DNA from: Leptodontidium sp. MPI-SDFR-AT-0119
Lineage: Eukaryota > Ascomycota > Leotiomycetes > Helotiales > Leptodontidiaceae
Direction: 5' to 3'
NCBI GenBank assembly: GCA_020726505.1
Contig: JAHLEZ010000017.1
Coordinates: 744,001-808,000 of the forward strand
Length of the DNA stretch: 64,000 nt
In this document: piece after piece, positions 32,313-45,031 of the stretch
How positions within the stretch are numbered: position 1 is the first letter of the stretch
How the letters are laid out: the number at the start of each line of letters is the position of its first letter
Notes under the pieces: generated by a model
The model's database searches: none
What the model saw: the letters and a program-made list of their open reading frames with translations, nothing else
What the model was told of the DNA's origin: nothing
Position numbers and translations under genes: made by a program

Positions 32313-34988
32313 ACTCTCCTTTGAGTTCAGAAATCAGATCCCCTGTTTGGTCTTATATTAGGAGAACTCTCCTGAAATTATCGGACGTATGCCGTGAGAT
32401 TCAATCAGTAACTGGCCCGCCGCATTCCTAAGATCCCGAAATGCGTGGTAAATGTCATAAGTTGAAGACAGTTCCCCTTCTGCTATCTCTTGCGCACGCA
32501 AGCCGTTGGGTATTGGTAAGCGTTTGAGGTTACTGTGCGGACAGCCCAGCGCTCCCCAACCTCTGTAGATCAAGCTTAAGCTAGGGGCGTCTGATGTGCC
32601 ATCAACGAGCCGATTAGTGATCGTTCTGCATTCGTGCATTCGGTACATGTCATGCCAAGCAGTTGGATCTTTGGGGCAAGAAAGGAGCTATGGTTCATGT
32701 TCACACAAAAGCGGCACCAAAGATATGCCTGATGAGGATCGACTTTTTGAGTCCCCTCCTCAACTCAAAGTCCTCTTTAATAATAGAAACTTTCAACTGA
32801 AATAAAAACTGAAGCTCTCATTTTAAATTCCAACCTTTTTTCATTCCAAGCTTCGCTTTCTCAATAATCATGAATTAATTGATTGTGAAAAGCAACTGCT
32901 TTTGAGGTGTTTCTTGAGAGGTTTGTGGCGGAGAAAAAGCAGCACTGACTGAGATTCCAACCCCCTGTCGAAAATGCGGACATTTTGATTAGTGATCAAA
33001 CTTTGTCCGCACTGACAAGGGATCGGGTGTGGTTTAGTTGCTTACCAGACCCCGCCACATAAAGCCCTCCTGCTTATTGAACGGCATTTCATTCGATTGA
33101 ACAATCCATAGCCGAGGAGAATGAAGAGCTAAGCACGAATGAAAATGACGAGACAGTGCATCTTTACCATGTCCGCACCTACATGGCAAAGAAGCATTGG
33201 CCCAATGTAGAAGAATGGCTCAATATATTGTCTCATACATTCTGTAGCTTGCCTTGCTCACCGTATTTTGGTGAGGTCCTCGCTTGTTAGCCGAAGTTGA
33301 TCCGCTCCATTGCACGGAATAGGATATACTTACTTGACGGTCAACCAGTCCTGTCTTGCCCTGAACTAACGAAAAATGCCCGTAGCTGTACACGCTATAC
33401 ACGCGATTTCGGCTTCTAGAATACGTGCATAAGTAAGCCAGCTGCGAGGTGCTTTAACGCCGACGCAATATCCTTCTATAGAGTAGTGTAAATGTCCGAT
33501 GCAGCTTTTGACATGGGATGAAAGACAACTCTCATACCACTCCAGTAATATGGATACGGAAAATCATGAAGAAGCTCCTAACAGCATGTCCCTGTCTTCG
33601 ATCACTGGAAGGCGCATGTTCCTTGGAATCGCCGAAACCAACAGATGCCACAAAACAAAGTTCGCTGCTCGGAATTGAACCCAAGTGAATGGATCGTGCA
33701 AGCTTCTCCTCCTCTTTCCCAAAAAGTATTCTCCCGGACACATACATCTCATATCTTCCTCCGCTCACAAGGCACGGATCACCCGACTCGTCCTGCATAA
33801 TGACATACATGTACTCGTACACTACATACCCGGCCGATCAATTGCTGACCACACACCTGCTTAACACCAGTTCGGTCGGTCAGCCTCCACCCAGTCAGCC
33901 CCAGACAAATAAGCATCTCCAAGTTCCAATCATCGGGTATAGGACAGGACATTATGTCTTCCTCCAGGTAGTGCGCGCTGTGCTTGGTAAGTAGAAACTA
34001 GGACCATTGGATACATTACTTTATAAGTCATCTACCGGTACTACTGCGAACTCAATGATGACTGGTTAGGATAGAAACCATTCACATTCCCGGATCACTC
34101 CTTTTGGCACTTGCCGGGCCTTGAACCAAGAACAGGAATTCCCGGCTCGGGAATAGGGCACTGCACGGCAGACAGGCCATGACATTCAAAGTTTTGTCCT
34201 CAAAAAGCGATAACCACATACAAACCATCACATATCACAAACCTGTCCAGGGGAATCAAGACACGCCGGGTTGGAAATATGATCGATCCGAGTCTATTCC
34301 TAAACCTTTCACCCGCCCACTACCTAATGTACTTTACAAAGCTGACCACCGGCCGTCCTCATCCTCCCTACTGAAGTGCCCAATCAAAGTAAAGCAGAAG
34401 CAAGCAAGCATAATAAGCAAACCCTCGTCGATCACTGTACGCCATTCAACCATCCATCCGTTGATCCATCCAGGAAAATGCAAAGAGACTTGAGAACCAA
34501 AGCTGCCCCCACAGACACCAGGTAAATGGACAAAGAAAGAAGTAGGTAGGCGTTATCCGACAACCAGAGGAAGGGCACGACCAAAGATCCTGCTCAACCC
34601 CGGCCCGGAAGATCAGACTCAAGATACTGTCAGCGACCAATAGTGTAAACCAGGTCTCCAAACGATATCTCATCACTCGCAAGTTGCTCCGAAAAACTCC
34701 CCCAGATACCGTGTTCCGCAATGCTTTTATGAAAAAATAGGACAGAGAACGAAGAAGAAAAACCCGTTTGTTCGTATAGCCTGACTGGGTTTGTTTCAGA
34801 GGCAGGCAGGTGAGTGATATGTTGGTTCGAAATAGGAAAGAAGCCCCGGGTATCGTTGCGTCTATGCAAAACCGAAAGATGGAAATAATAATCCCCCGCC
34901 TCATTCGCACTTGTCCTTCGTCAAAGAGCCATGAATCCCGTCGTTTTTTGGTTGTTTATTGGTACAGAGGGTGGTAAGCTGTGCATGA
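32313..34988. other. Long intergenic region: bZIP upstream region and CAF40 3' flank
   Basis: About 2.7 kb with no supported gene. Several open frames up to 154 codons have no protein-like pattern. The proximal 0.9 kb holds the TGCGGACA motif group. The size of the region suggests a complex promoter or long leader. Confidence 0.55.
32536..33177. promoter_or_regulatory. Four TGCGGACA motifs, two forming an inverted repeat, upstream of the bZIP gene
   Basis: TGCGGACA occurs at 32536-32543 and 32975-32982, and its complement TGTCCGCA at 33004-33011 and 33170-33177. The middle pair faces inward across 21 bp that contain a second inverted pair (TTTGAT / ATCAAA), so the whole 32975-33011 block could form a cruciform. 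A CGG core facing CCG recalls binding sites of Zn2Cys6 regulators. The binding protein is unknown. Confidence 0.5.
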
Positions 34989-36218
34989 TCAGATTCCGGA
35001 GTGATTGCCAGAGTTTTCGACGACATTGTCGGATAGATTGATCAGGAGTTGGGCGAGGCAGCGTTTGGTTGCCGCGTCGTCACGAAGGACCGAGGAGAAA
35101 GTGGCGTCGCGGAGTGGCTCTGGCAAGCATTGTCGTAGGGCTTCCCGAGCGCGTGCATTGTCGCTAAGACTGCAAAGTAATCAGTATGCAGACATTTACC
35201 CAGGAGCGTTTCCTTACCGAAGAAAGCAGCGTACGACATGCTTAAGAAGTCTTGCTGTCTGTTGTTCCACCAACTGCGAAACCATATTGCTCAACACAGT
35301 TCCCACAGCATAAAATCGCTCGTACGTGGCACAGATGTAATTCAACCCATGGTCATCGAGGAGGATCTTCTGGACAATGAAGATGGCTACAGTCTTGCTG
35401 AGCTCCGATCCGGTTTCCATGATTCGGAGGCACAATGGGATGATCTCCGTAGTCAAGAGGAAGTTGATGACATCTGAAGAGTCATTCTTGACAAGAGCAC
35501 CGATGACGCCAAGGGATGTAAGTCGCAGATACTCGAAGGGTCTCGATTTCGACGTGGTATTGAGGAATGGGTACAAGAAGAGTGGGATATGAGCTGCGAA
35601 CATTTAGTATAGGAGGTACATGTATTGAGAAGTAGCACGTACCATTGAGGAAGAGCGCCCGAGTCTCATTGTGGGAAGCAACGCATTGAAGGAGTGCCAG
35701 CGCATTGCAGACCCGATTTGAGGCGGCCGCAGTGAGTTGCGACGGGTTGAGAAGTGTGTAGACCGAGATAATCTCCTGAAGGAGAGAGGTCATAACACCT
35801 AGCACATGTTAAAATCAAGAGCTTCTACTTCTTATCCTATCCACATACCGAACGAATGCCACAAGATCAAAGCCAGCTCTGGGACTTGTTCTCTCTTTTT
35901 GCTAAGCTCAAGCAGAGCCGCCTCCCTACTATCCTCATTCAACAGATCCGCAATGTAGGCCAACGTCCTCCTATTCTCTTCCGTGACATTGTCCATCATG
36001 CTTGTGTCTTGTCCATGGCTTGGGATCACAGGTCCAACAGCATTGTGATTGGCAGCGATTCGATTAAAATGCTGTTGCTGAGCGGCAGATGCGGCAGCAG
36101 CGGCAGCTTGTTGGGCATGCTGATTGTGGCTTTGCTGCTGCGGATGATGCATCCATCCTGGCTCGCCGTGAGGTGTATATTGTTGTTGATGAGAGAATAC
36201 GTGCGCCCCTTGGAGCAT
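34989..36218 (-). CDS. CAF40: CAF40/RCD1 (CNOT9), CCR4-NOT complex subunit
   Basis: Four exons (36218-35849, 35798-35643, 35593-35218, 35169-34989) encode 360 residues. A Gln/Ala/His-rich disordered N-terminus of about 80 residues precedes the armadillo-repeat Rcd1 fold: [101 protein letters not shown] and [16 protein letters not shown]9 binds the NOT1 scaffold and Trp-containing partners and links mRNA deadenylation to repressors. Sequence identity to the family looks high throughout, so the model is secure apart from the exact length of the low-complexity N-terminus. Confidence 0.96.
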
Positions 36219-37254
36219 CTTGTTCTGTCCGAATGTAGCCAGCGAGAAGACTCGAAGGCTGAGTAGATAAGGTGGAGGTTTTGAAGGTGCGATCGGTGTC
36301 GCACGAGGTATCTGACCGCGGTGAGAGCAATGGAGATGCTCGACACGGGCGATAGAAGATGATGGGGTAAATGGTAGTGTTTGGAAGACGGCGTGGAGGT
36401 GTTGATCTCGAAGGTTGAAGTTGAGGGCGGTGGAGTCCCCGCGCGCGATGCTCCAAGCTTAACAGCGAGGTCTTGGCATATTATTTCAATCACGTGACCG
36501 AGGCTAAATGGCAAAGAGAGAGCGCGACAGCGAGGAGCTTCAATCTAGCCTAGAAGAGGGTGAATTCGGAGAAATTTCAGTCAGTCAGTTAGTCTAGATA
36601 TGTCACTATGAAATCACAAGTCACAGTTGAGTTGTGCAGCTTCCTATCCTTTTCACATCATGTCGCTTGTATCGTTTCCAAACACCACATAACAAACGAA
36701 GCACCCCGAGGTCAGTTCTTGTGCCTTAGTTGCGGTACCTACCTAGCTAAAGAGACCACCTTCCCTTTGTCTGTTTATTCCATATATTCCTGAGAAATAT
36801 TTTGATTTGCACATAAAGGTATCACTTCAACACTTCGTCAGCCAATGAGATTCTCGTCCAATGCATTCATTCCCTATCATTACTATCTTATCTAACTACA
36901 GCCCTCAAATCCAACCCAGCACGCTGCCAACGATTCCCTTTCCCATGCAGATGCGCTCTCATCTCACGTTCCGCGAAGCCAAAGCTATTATGAAGAAGAA
37001 AATGAGGAAAGCCTGAATCCTACAGAGAGTAGGTGCCTTGCTCCAACGCTCGCTCAAAAACAAAGGAAGTTAATGTGAGTGCCAGAGTGGTTTGTATACG
37101 TCCTTGCGTCCGCCCGTCCATCCCAATAAATTGGATACGATGCTTGCTGTCCAATTCTGTGATGTTGCCTTCGAAGAAACAAAGGAGATTCGTCCAGAGT
37201 TATTGCTCCAATCACCCCTTCATATCTGCCACTATCCTTCCATCCAGCCGTTCC
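36219..37254. other. Intergenic; CAF40 upstream region and KIN1 3' flank
   Basis: About 1 kb with no supported gene and no clear motif. Confidence 0.5.
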
Positions 37255-40200
37255 TTACAGACGCAGTTCCCGGAGGATCTGATCCGCCATGTTTTTGTAT
37301 TGCCAAGTGCCGCCTGCCAGGCGCTTGAATTGGATTCCATGCAAGGAGAGAAGTGGGACCTTGACGATGAAGATCTCGAATTCGAGAATCATGCTACCAC
37401 CAAGTTCGCTTTGCACATGTGTGCTCGTCTCGCCGACTGCACGAGCGGAAGATCCTCGGTGGTCTCTGCTGATGCTCTCATCTGAAGCGTCGGAGTTGGT
37501 GTAACTGTTGTCTCCACGACCTCTTGCTGGAGTTCTTGGGGTCTGGGGTGATCTCTCAGCTTCTCTAAAGTCCTCTCGATCTCTCTCGGAGCTTCCACCG
37601 CCCATGAACCCTCCAAAGCTGATTCTTCTCTTGTGACCTGGGGTGTGGTTGCCATGGCTGCTTGGGGGAAGATCAACAACCTTTTTGAGATCAATAGATG
37701 GTGTATGCCGACAGCTAAAGCCACCTCTGATCTCCTTATAGTCCACTCCTAATTGCTTCAGAACGCGGATGATGTCGGCTCGAATAGCATGCACTGGCTT
37801 TGTCGACGTTGTAGATACGCTGAACAGTCCTTTGAGGAAGACGGGTTTGACATTCTCTGCATTATCAATGCGTTCATTAGAAAGACCACTCGCGTCGCCA
37901 AGTTCGGCATCCGTTTCCTCTGGAACATTGGCTTCTCTTGCCTCGGCTCTTCTGGCACGTCGAGCTTGAATACTCTCCCCTCTGGCATGGCCCAATGATT
38001 TGGCTCTCATAGAAGCAGCTGCTCTTGGGTTTAGGTGAGTCTTCTGTTGCTCGCCTTCTTGGGATGGTTTCTCCTTTTCATTTGCAGTCGAATGGTCTGA
38101 GCCAGAGGTTGGGGGTGGGTCCTTGTAAGTCACACGGGGAGGTGCGGCCTCAGAAGCACCACGTCTGTTTTCCTTTCGTCGGAACTCTGCTGAATTGACG
38201 CTTGTTGAGCGACCTAGAGCTTTTCCGCTCCGTTGATTGTCCCCAGACCGAGGAGGATTCAACAGATCGCTGTGTTGAGGTTGGCTGCTCCCCGATCTAA
38301 GCATCGATGAAGAGGCGCCTTCTGTTGATTCTCGAGTTCTTCGAACACTGAAGCTCTTTCTAAGGGTGCTATGCTCATGTGGTGATTGTACAGTAACAAG
38401 CGGAGGGTGTGATTTGTCGGAGGGCTCTTTTCGTCTTCTGGTGCTGAATCGTCTCAATATACCGGCAGCAGTGCTCTCTTTACGAGCATGAGTATGCTGC
38501 TCTGGAGGAGGCTCCATAATAGCTGGGGAAACGGGACCACTTGAACCAGGAATCTTCAGATTCTTCATGTTCTCGGTAACTTCATCCTCGCCATGAGTAC
38601 GAGCACGTGGTCTTGATCTTCCTCCAGTAGCCTTCTCGCCAGGCATCTCGTATGCGGCAGAATTTGTGTGCGCTGCTTTTGGTGGTGCCAGATCGGGCAT
38701 TTGAAGAGGAGCCTCACCCGGTGATCGTGGCATACTTGTAGCTCCAGGATTTGCTGCAAGTCGATCCCGGTCCTGTTTCTCCCTGACTAGATAGTAGACT
38801 GAAATGAGAGGGTGGAAAGCGTTGACCGGGTCACTTCCTAGTGCCAGAGCATCTGAGCTTGGGGCTGTTAGAGTATCCCGACTGTTGGACGAATTTCTCC
38901 TCTTGTAGAAATCGAATCCGAATCCTCTCTTCTTCTCTGGATCTCTTGGGGGACCTTGATTCTCTCGTTCTTGCATAGCTAATCGAACTGCTCTCTGGTA
39001 CTCCTGAGACTCCACTACCTCACTCAATTGCGCTTGTATCGTTTCTGGAGACCCAAAATCGAATCCGGTCATAGCTTGTATAACGGAAGGATCAAGAGGC
39101 ATTTGCAGGGGTTCGCGGATAGGGAGATAATTCTCTGGTGGAGCCCCAAACCCTTTAGTCATCCAGGGATGATTCATAATCTCCTGCAGACTTGCTCGTT
39201 GTTTGGGGTCCGTTACCAACATGCGCGATATTAGGTTTTTGCACTCTGGGTACTGTTAGTATAGTATCATGTATACGAGATGAGTGAACTTACCAGGAGA
39301 TAACCAATTTGGATAGTCAACAATACCCTTCTTGATCTTCGCATGCAAGGCTGGCATGCTCTGATCATCGAAAGGTACCTTCCCACAGACTAGAACATAT
39401 AGCACAATACCAAAACTCCAAACATCCACCTCAGGACCAGTATATGCCTTCGCCTGAAGTAGTTCGGGGGCTGCAAAGTATAGGCTGCCACAGAATGTCT
39501 TCAAATGGCCTCGAGGAGCGAATAGATTGCTGAGACCGAAATCAATGATTTTGATATCCCCAGTCTTGCTAATCAGGATGTTCTCAATCTTTAGATCTCT
39601 GTGAACAATGCTGTTTCGATGGCAGTAGTCCAGAGCGCTCGCAATTTGTCTGCTGAACTTCCTAGCCTGCTTCTCCTTCAATCTGCCGTGAGAGATAATA
39701 TAGTCGAGCATTTGTCCCCCGTTGACGTATTCAAATAGCATATACCAATGAAATGTAGTTCGAACAACATCTCGCATTGCACATATGTATGGGTGGTCCA
39801 GAAGAGTAACGATAGCTGCCTCTCGAGCAGTCCGGACCTCCTTTGAGTGATCAGCACGTTCTCTGTCTGCGCGACTTTGATTATGTCCATCGTCGGTAGA
39901 GCCTCTGGGTACAATTTTCACAGCAACCTGGGAATGTGTTAGCTTTCAGGATATTTCGAGTGTTTGGTTCAATGTTTACCTGTTCCCCGCCTTCAACTCG
40001 TCGTGCCAACTTCACTTTCCCCATACTCCCCGCTCCAATAGTTTTTCCAAGGACCCAATTCCCTGTGGCAGCAGGTATCGTCGTTCTCGACTTGCCCGAC
40101 CTTCCCGACTGCCTGGACTCCTGTGGAGTGACCACCGGAGCTGGTCCCCCTCCATTTGCTGCGGCGCTCGTCATGTCTGATGAGTATCTACTGTGGCTTG

Positions 40201-40513
40201 AGCGACGATGGCCTGCGCCCTTGGACGATTCCGTCCTTGGCGGAAGAGGGCGATCTTTGCTGGAGCTTCTTCTTGATGTGTGCGCAGGGTTCGAAGTCTC
40301 ATAGTTGGCTTGTGGCAGAACGTCTTCAGCAGCCCCGTGTCGCGACGACGAGCGATGGTGGGTGGTAGTGGAGTGGGTGCGGGATGGGCTAGGCGGCGGG
40401 ACAGTACTCTTGGTTCTCGTTGAATGCGATCTCGAGGTGCCTGAGGATGAATGATGGCGTCGTGAATTGCTTCGTTCTACTGTTGGCGGTCCTGACGATG
40501 CGGTCGTTGCCAT
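37255..40513 (-). CDS. KIN1: KIN1/KIN2-type MARK/PAR-1 serine/threonine kinase
   Basis: Three exons (40513-39980, 39927-39294, 39245-37255) encode 1052 residues. After a Ser/Arg/His-rich tail, the kinase domain begins at [18 protein letters not shown]. The catalytic Lys is in VAVKI at about residue 182, just after intron 1. HRDLKIEN has Asp at about 289, DFG is at about 307, the activation loop reads [14 protein letters not shown], and [13 protein letters not shown] and NHPWM close the domain. A long disordered linker rich in Arg/Ser follows. The last 50 residues ([35 protein letters not shown]) are a KA1 domain for binding acidic membrane lipids. KIN1 kinases act at the cell cortex in exocytosis, polarity and, in yeast, the unfolded-protein response. 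Acceptor choice at 39246-39247 restores the conserved [10 protein letters not shown]. Confidence 0.96.
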
Positions 40514-42214
40514 GTTCTTCGATCGTTCCGCAGCTCAGAGATCGATTCAGCCGCCCCCGAAGGATCTTGTCTGGTTTCGGCGCAGGGCCGTGTCAACCAA
40601 CACCCCTGACTGACTTGCTGTGGCAACGTCACTACTGGGAACGTCAAGCTTTCGAGTGCCGTGATTGCGTCGCAAAAAGGCGTGAATCAATTCGAATTGA
40701 ATGCTTAGCAACAGGGGAAAATTTGGAGGTGCGAAGGTGAAAGGTTGAAAGGATGGGAAGGAAAGGGAAGAGCAGAGCGAGGTGGCTGGTCAATAGATAT
40801 GATAGGGACGAGAGACATCCAGTTGGCGCAAACAAACGACGAGGGAGGTCCGTTGCAAGCCCAACCAAGGCACCGCAGTCTTCCCCAGTTCAGTTCAGTT
40901 CAGTCCAGTTCAGCCCAACTCGGGAGGAACTGTAGCCAAAATAAGTGCACAAAGATAATGTACGAGAAGGCGAAGTTGATCTATTATGACCAGTAAAGAT
41001 TTTGCAGGATCTTTCTTGATCATGCCCAGTTTCGCTGTCAGACTCAAGTCAGACGAGGCTGTTGATTACGCTATTCAGGCCCAGCTCTTTCCCACGACTA
41101 AGACACTGACCTCATTCTTGTTTTGATAGGGCAAGGCAAGACAGGCCCAGGTTATTGACTTCTACTACACTTCATCTGGTTAGGAATCTTAGGGCCCGAA
41201 ATAGTCAGGTAGCTAAACGTTCGGAACAATGTCGAGGCCTCTTCGAATCCAGTTCATGTTTTCCAAGCATACCAATGCATTTCACATCTCCCTGTATGCC
41301 CTTGCCCTTGCCATTCCCGTTATTATTATCCTGATCTGACATCACGGAGTTGACGCACTGCTGCAGGAGACATACCGGGTTTATGCCCAGCAGGTGGATC
41401 AGAGCACAACAGACTCAGCGCTCCGTGTCTCTCTCGAAAGCGCGCAAACCAGTAAATGAAACTTTGCTTTATTCGCAGAATATCGATTTTATGCAGCCTC
41501 CCTTCTGAATGCATGGATCATTTAATGCTGTACATTTGCTGGCCAGGTTTTTCTAATCTCTTTTGACGTCGGCTTCCGTCAAGTATTACCAGGAGCAGCT
41601 TTAGTCGGAGCTAAAGACTAAGAAGACATAAGATCGGCATACTGTATATAATTAATTAATGTCAACGGGACTCTGCAGTACGATAAGGAGTCATTGAAAA
41701 GCAATTAACAAGTACAAAATCTAATGTCCTGAATGCTTTTATACACGCTGTTACCGATATTGGATGATTAGATGAACAATTCCGATTCCCCGCTCCCGGG
41801 TTTCGAAGAATCCTAGAATCTGGGGAAGGGCAGTCTAGATGATGCAGGCAAACAAAGCGAAAGAGCCCCAACTTACCATACCTACCCACAGAATCGGATG
41901 AGATGAGATTCAAGACTCAAAATGAAATAATCATTGAAGCTAAAGTAATCAGAGAGTATTAAAATTAGCCTTGGACTGCATCAAGATAAGTAGTTGGACC
42001 GTCTAATACATTTTTTACGAAGTAACCTCAGCCCAAGGATGCTTGACCGTTAGCCTAAAATAGCCCCTCGCGGCTGCAAGCCAATCAGAAATGCCTTGCC
42101 TCTCCTCGCTCTTTTACCACAACAAGGCTGAACCTCCTCCGTAGCCTTCCCTACCATTTCGACACCATGGCTTCGAAGTAAGCTCAACGTACCCTTTGCG
42201 CTCATGTTTTCACA
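40514..42214. other. Shared divergent upstream region of KIN1 and the G-patch gene
   Basis: 1.7 kb without a gene. It contains the CAGTT repeat at 40886-40913 and an AT-rich central part (41640-42010). No further elements recognised. Confidence 0.5.
40886..40913. repeat. CAGTT pentanucleotide tandem repeat
   Basis: About five units of CAGTT, one of them changed to CAGTC, in the upstream region of KIN1. Confidence 0.85.
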
Positions 42215-44387
42215 ATGTCCGGCAAACGTTCTCGCGCAAAATTTGAGGCGGACCTCCAGGCCCAACAATCGCCTTTCGTAGTCTTCGGCACGCCTCTTCC
42301 TCCCCTCGACCCAGACGTCCGAGATGATGGTTCCTACGTGCCTGTGTGGAAGCAGGAGGTTAGAGACGAGAGAGGATTGAAACGTCTTCATGGCGCCTTT
42401 ACTGGTGGGTTTAGCGCGGGGTAAGAGATCTCTCCGCATGCAGATCCAAGCAGCAACTGACGTTGTTTATAGGTATTACAATACTGTAGGCTCGAAGGAA
42501 GGATGGACGCCCTCGACCTTTGTATCCTCGCGCACAAATCGGAAGAAGGGCGAACCCAAGCCAGCGCAACAACGACCCGAGGACTTCATGGATGAGGAAG
42601 ATATCGCGGATGCCGAAGATGCGAGACGAGTCCAAACGACTGAAGGGTTCGCTGGACTCGGGTCTACACAAGATGATACCAGCCGACGGGGGGCATTCAT
42701 TGATCTCTTCCGGATTGAAGGAGAAACTATTGGAGTCAAGCTGCTGAAGAAAATGGGCTGGAAGGAGGGGCAAGGCGTTGGACCGAAGGTACGACGGAAA
42801 GCACGCCTAGACGGCATTGAAAAGCCTGGTGATGATGCGAACACGACACATCTCTTTGCACCAGAGAATACGCATATGATTAGCTTTATACGGAAGAACG
42901 ATCACAAGGGTCTTGGTTTTGATGGGGAGACAAAGTTATCATCAAACCATGGTACAGGTTCGGTCACACCCAAGTCTGACGATGAGGAAGAAGACGATGG
43001 AGGGTTCCTAGCTCCCAAAGCATCGAAGAAGAAGAAGAAACCTGTGCGTGGTGGTATAGGCATTGGAATCTTGAACGACACAGGATCGGACGACGAGGAT
43101 CCATACGAAATTGGACCTAAGATATCCTACAACCGGGTCATAGGAGGGGACAAGAAGAAAAAGAAAGCAGTCAAAGGGGCTATCAACCCGCTACTTTCAT
43201 CGAAACCGGTTTTCATCTCAAAGAAGGCTGCGATGGCAAAAGCTGCGATTGGGTTCAGGAAATGTCATGACGGTCGTTTACCGCTAGACGGCTTTATATT
43301 GAGCAGCAAGGACGAATTTTCGTCAGTCACTCAGTCCACTGGCGAATATGAAGCACCGAAGATCCCCGAAGGATGGAAGTCATCGAAACAGCCCAAAGAT
43401 AGTCCTCAAAACGCTGCGTACCTCTCCACAGCAGATGCCGCCAAAGCATCGAAACTCGATCCGAAATCCCGCGCCTCAATACTAGGAGAAGCAGCATTGC
43501 CTGGGAAATCCGTCTTTGATTTCCTCAGTCCTGCTGCTCGAGACAGACTTGTTTCTGCGTCTGGAAAGTCAAATCTCCCTGCTGCCCTTGGTGAAATACC
43601 GAAAGGATACAGTATGACAGAGGAAGAACGGCAAAGAGATCTCCTGGCGCAAATACCAAAGGTCGACAAATACACTGCCGATGCAGCACTAAGTCGAGGT
43701 GCTAGTGGATTCATGCCCTATGGAGAAGATGAAGGGAAGAGGAGTCGATATCGAGCATACCTGGAGAATCAGGCTGGGTCCAATTCTGGCCTCCCCGAAA
43801 GAGCTTCAGGTGTATCCAAAGACGACTGGTTGAAAGAGCTCAAGGAGTTCGCCAACTGCGCCCAAATCTTCAAACCCATGTCAGGCATGATGGCTAATCG
43901 TTTTACGTCTTCTACTACTGCACCAAAGCTTGCCTCCGATGCACCTGATTCAGCTTCTCTACTCAGTAAGCCTGCACCCAAGATAGAGGATCCAGCCGAG
44001 CAAGCTGCCAAAATGGGCATGTATGGCCCTATGACAAGGAGCTCAAAGGAGTGGTATCCGTCGAGACTTCTTTGCAAAAGATTCAATGTCAAACCACCCG
44101 CACATGTCCAGCCTGGCGCCACAGAGCATGGCGAGGAAAATGTAGCGCCTAGAAAGTCGGCGCCGGATGTCGTTTCACAGAGTTCTATCGATGAAATGAT
44201 GAGAGAGAGTTATCAGCAAAGGCATGATGGTGGGGTTAGCACTGCTGAGTCCGTCTCAACCCCTGTTCAAGAGCAGAAAGAGGTCATTGTGGTCGATGCT
44301 GAGAGGAATGATGCATTAGAGGGCCAGAAGGCTGGAGAGGCGGTCTTCAAGGCCATTTTTGGAGATGACAGTGATGATGAGGATTGA
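42215..44387 (+). CDS. GPATCH1-like G-patch splicing protein (TGH domain)
   Basis: Two exons (42215-42420, 42473-44387) encode 706 residues. The N-terminus ([60 protein letters not shown], given here only as a landmark from Phe21) is the TGH/DUF1604 block of GPATCH1 orthologues. The G-patch lies at about residues 153-175 ([19 protein letters not shown]) and would recruit and activate a DEAH-box helicase. Lys-rich clusters ([18 protein letters not shown]) suggest nuclear import. The C-terminal half contains [12 protein letters not shown] and [24 protein letters not shown] segments, also typical of the family, and an acidic tail DDSDDED. A nuclear, spliceosomal role is inferred from orthology. 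The upstream frame starting at 42167 stops after five codons. Confidence 0.92.
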
Positions 44388-45031
44388 TGCTGGCTCGATC
44401 GAATTTGATATACAAATAGATCAGATCCCTATATCCATGTGTAGGATAAGCGCCATGGACTCCAGAATCATGTTTATCTTCGCTACATTTCTATTTCGTC
44501 TACAGCTTTGCGTATCACCTTGTAATTTGGTACCGCCACGCATCAGAGAGAAAACCAAGTAGCACTCGAAATTGATGTACGCCTTATCTGATATACCCTA
44601 GTACATTTCCGACAACAATCCCTTCCAGAAATTTCGAATGTGCCTACCTAAATTTTCCATCTCGCTTCTCGCTTCACACTACTAAAGAGGCTAACTCACT
44701 CGCTTCCATCAAAACACCCAACCCAACCCAGCCCAACTATCTCCTCGCTACCTCAAACCACTATACCACTGACGTACTGTCCCGAAATTCTAAGAAAGGT
44801 AGCATAAAAGTACTAAACTCAGTCACTCAACCTGCCTTAGCACAGGACACACACTAATACCTCGGACTTCTTTTTCTTCTTCCTCCTTACTTTCTTCCTC
44901 ATCTCATCTCATCTCACCTTCATTTGCTTCGATACTCAATTCCACCAACTCACTCCAACACACCTGAACACTCAATCCAAAACCGATAACCAGTAATCAA
45001 TCAAACAAGAAAGCAAACAAGCAACGCAAAA
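44388..45031. other. Intergenic; upstream of the low-complexity protein gene
   Basis: 644 bp. The distal part is rich in C/T and A/C on the + strand, as fungal leaders often are (TTCTTCTTCC and CATCTCATCTCATCT tracts near 44870-44910). No gene. Confidence 0.5.

Noticed and set aside
33661..33700. tRNA-like B-box (GGTTCAATTCC) on the minus strand
   Set aside because: The flanking T-stem does not pair and no A-box or acceptor stem is found at the right distance.
34446..34910. 154-codon minus-strand open frame
   Set aside because: It lies in the 3' flank of CAF40, has irregular composition (many Cys/Trp/Phe/Arg) and no domain pattern. Probably chance.
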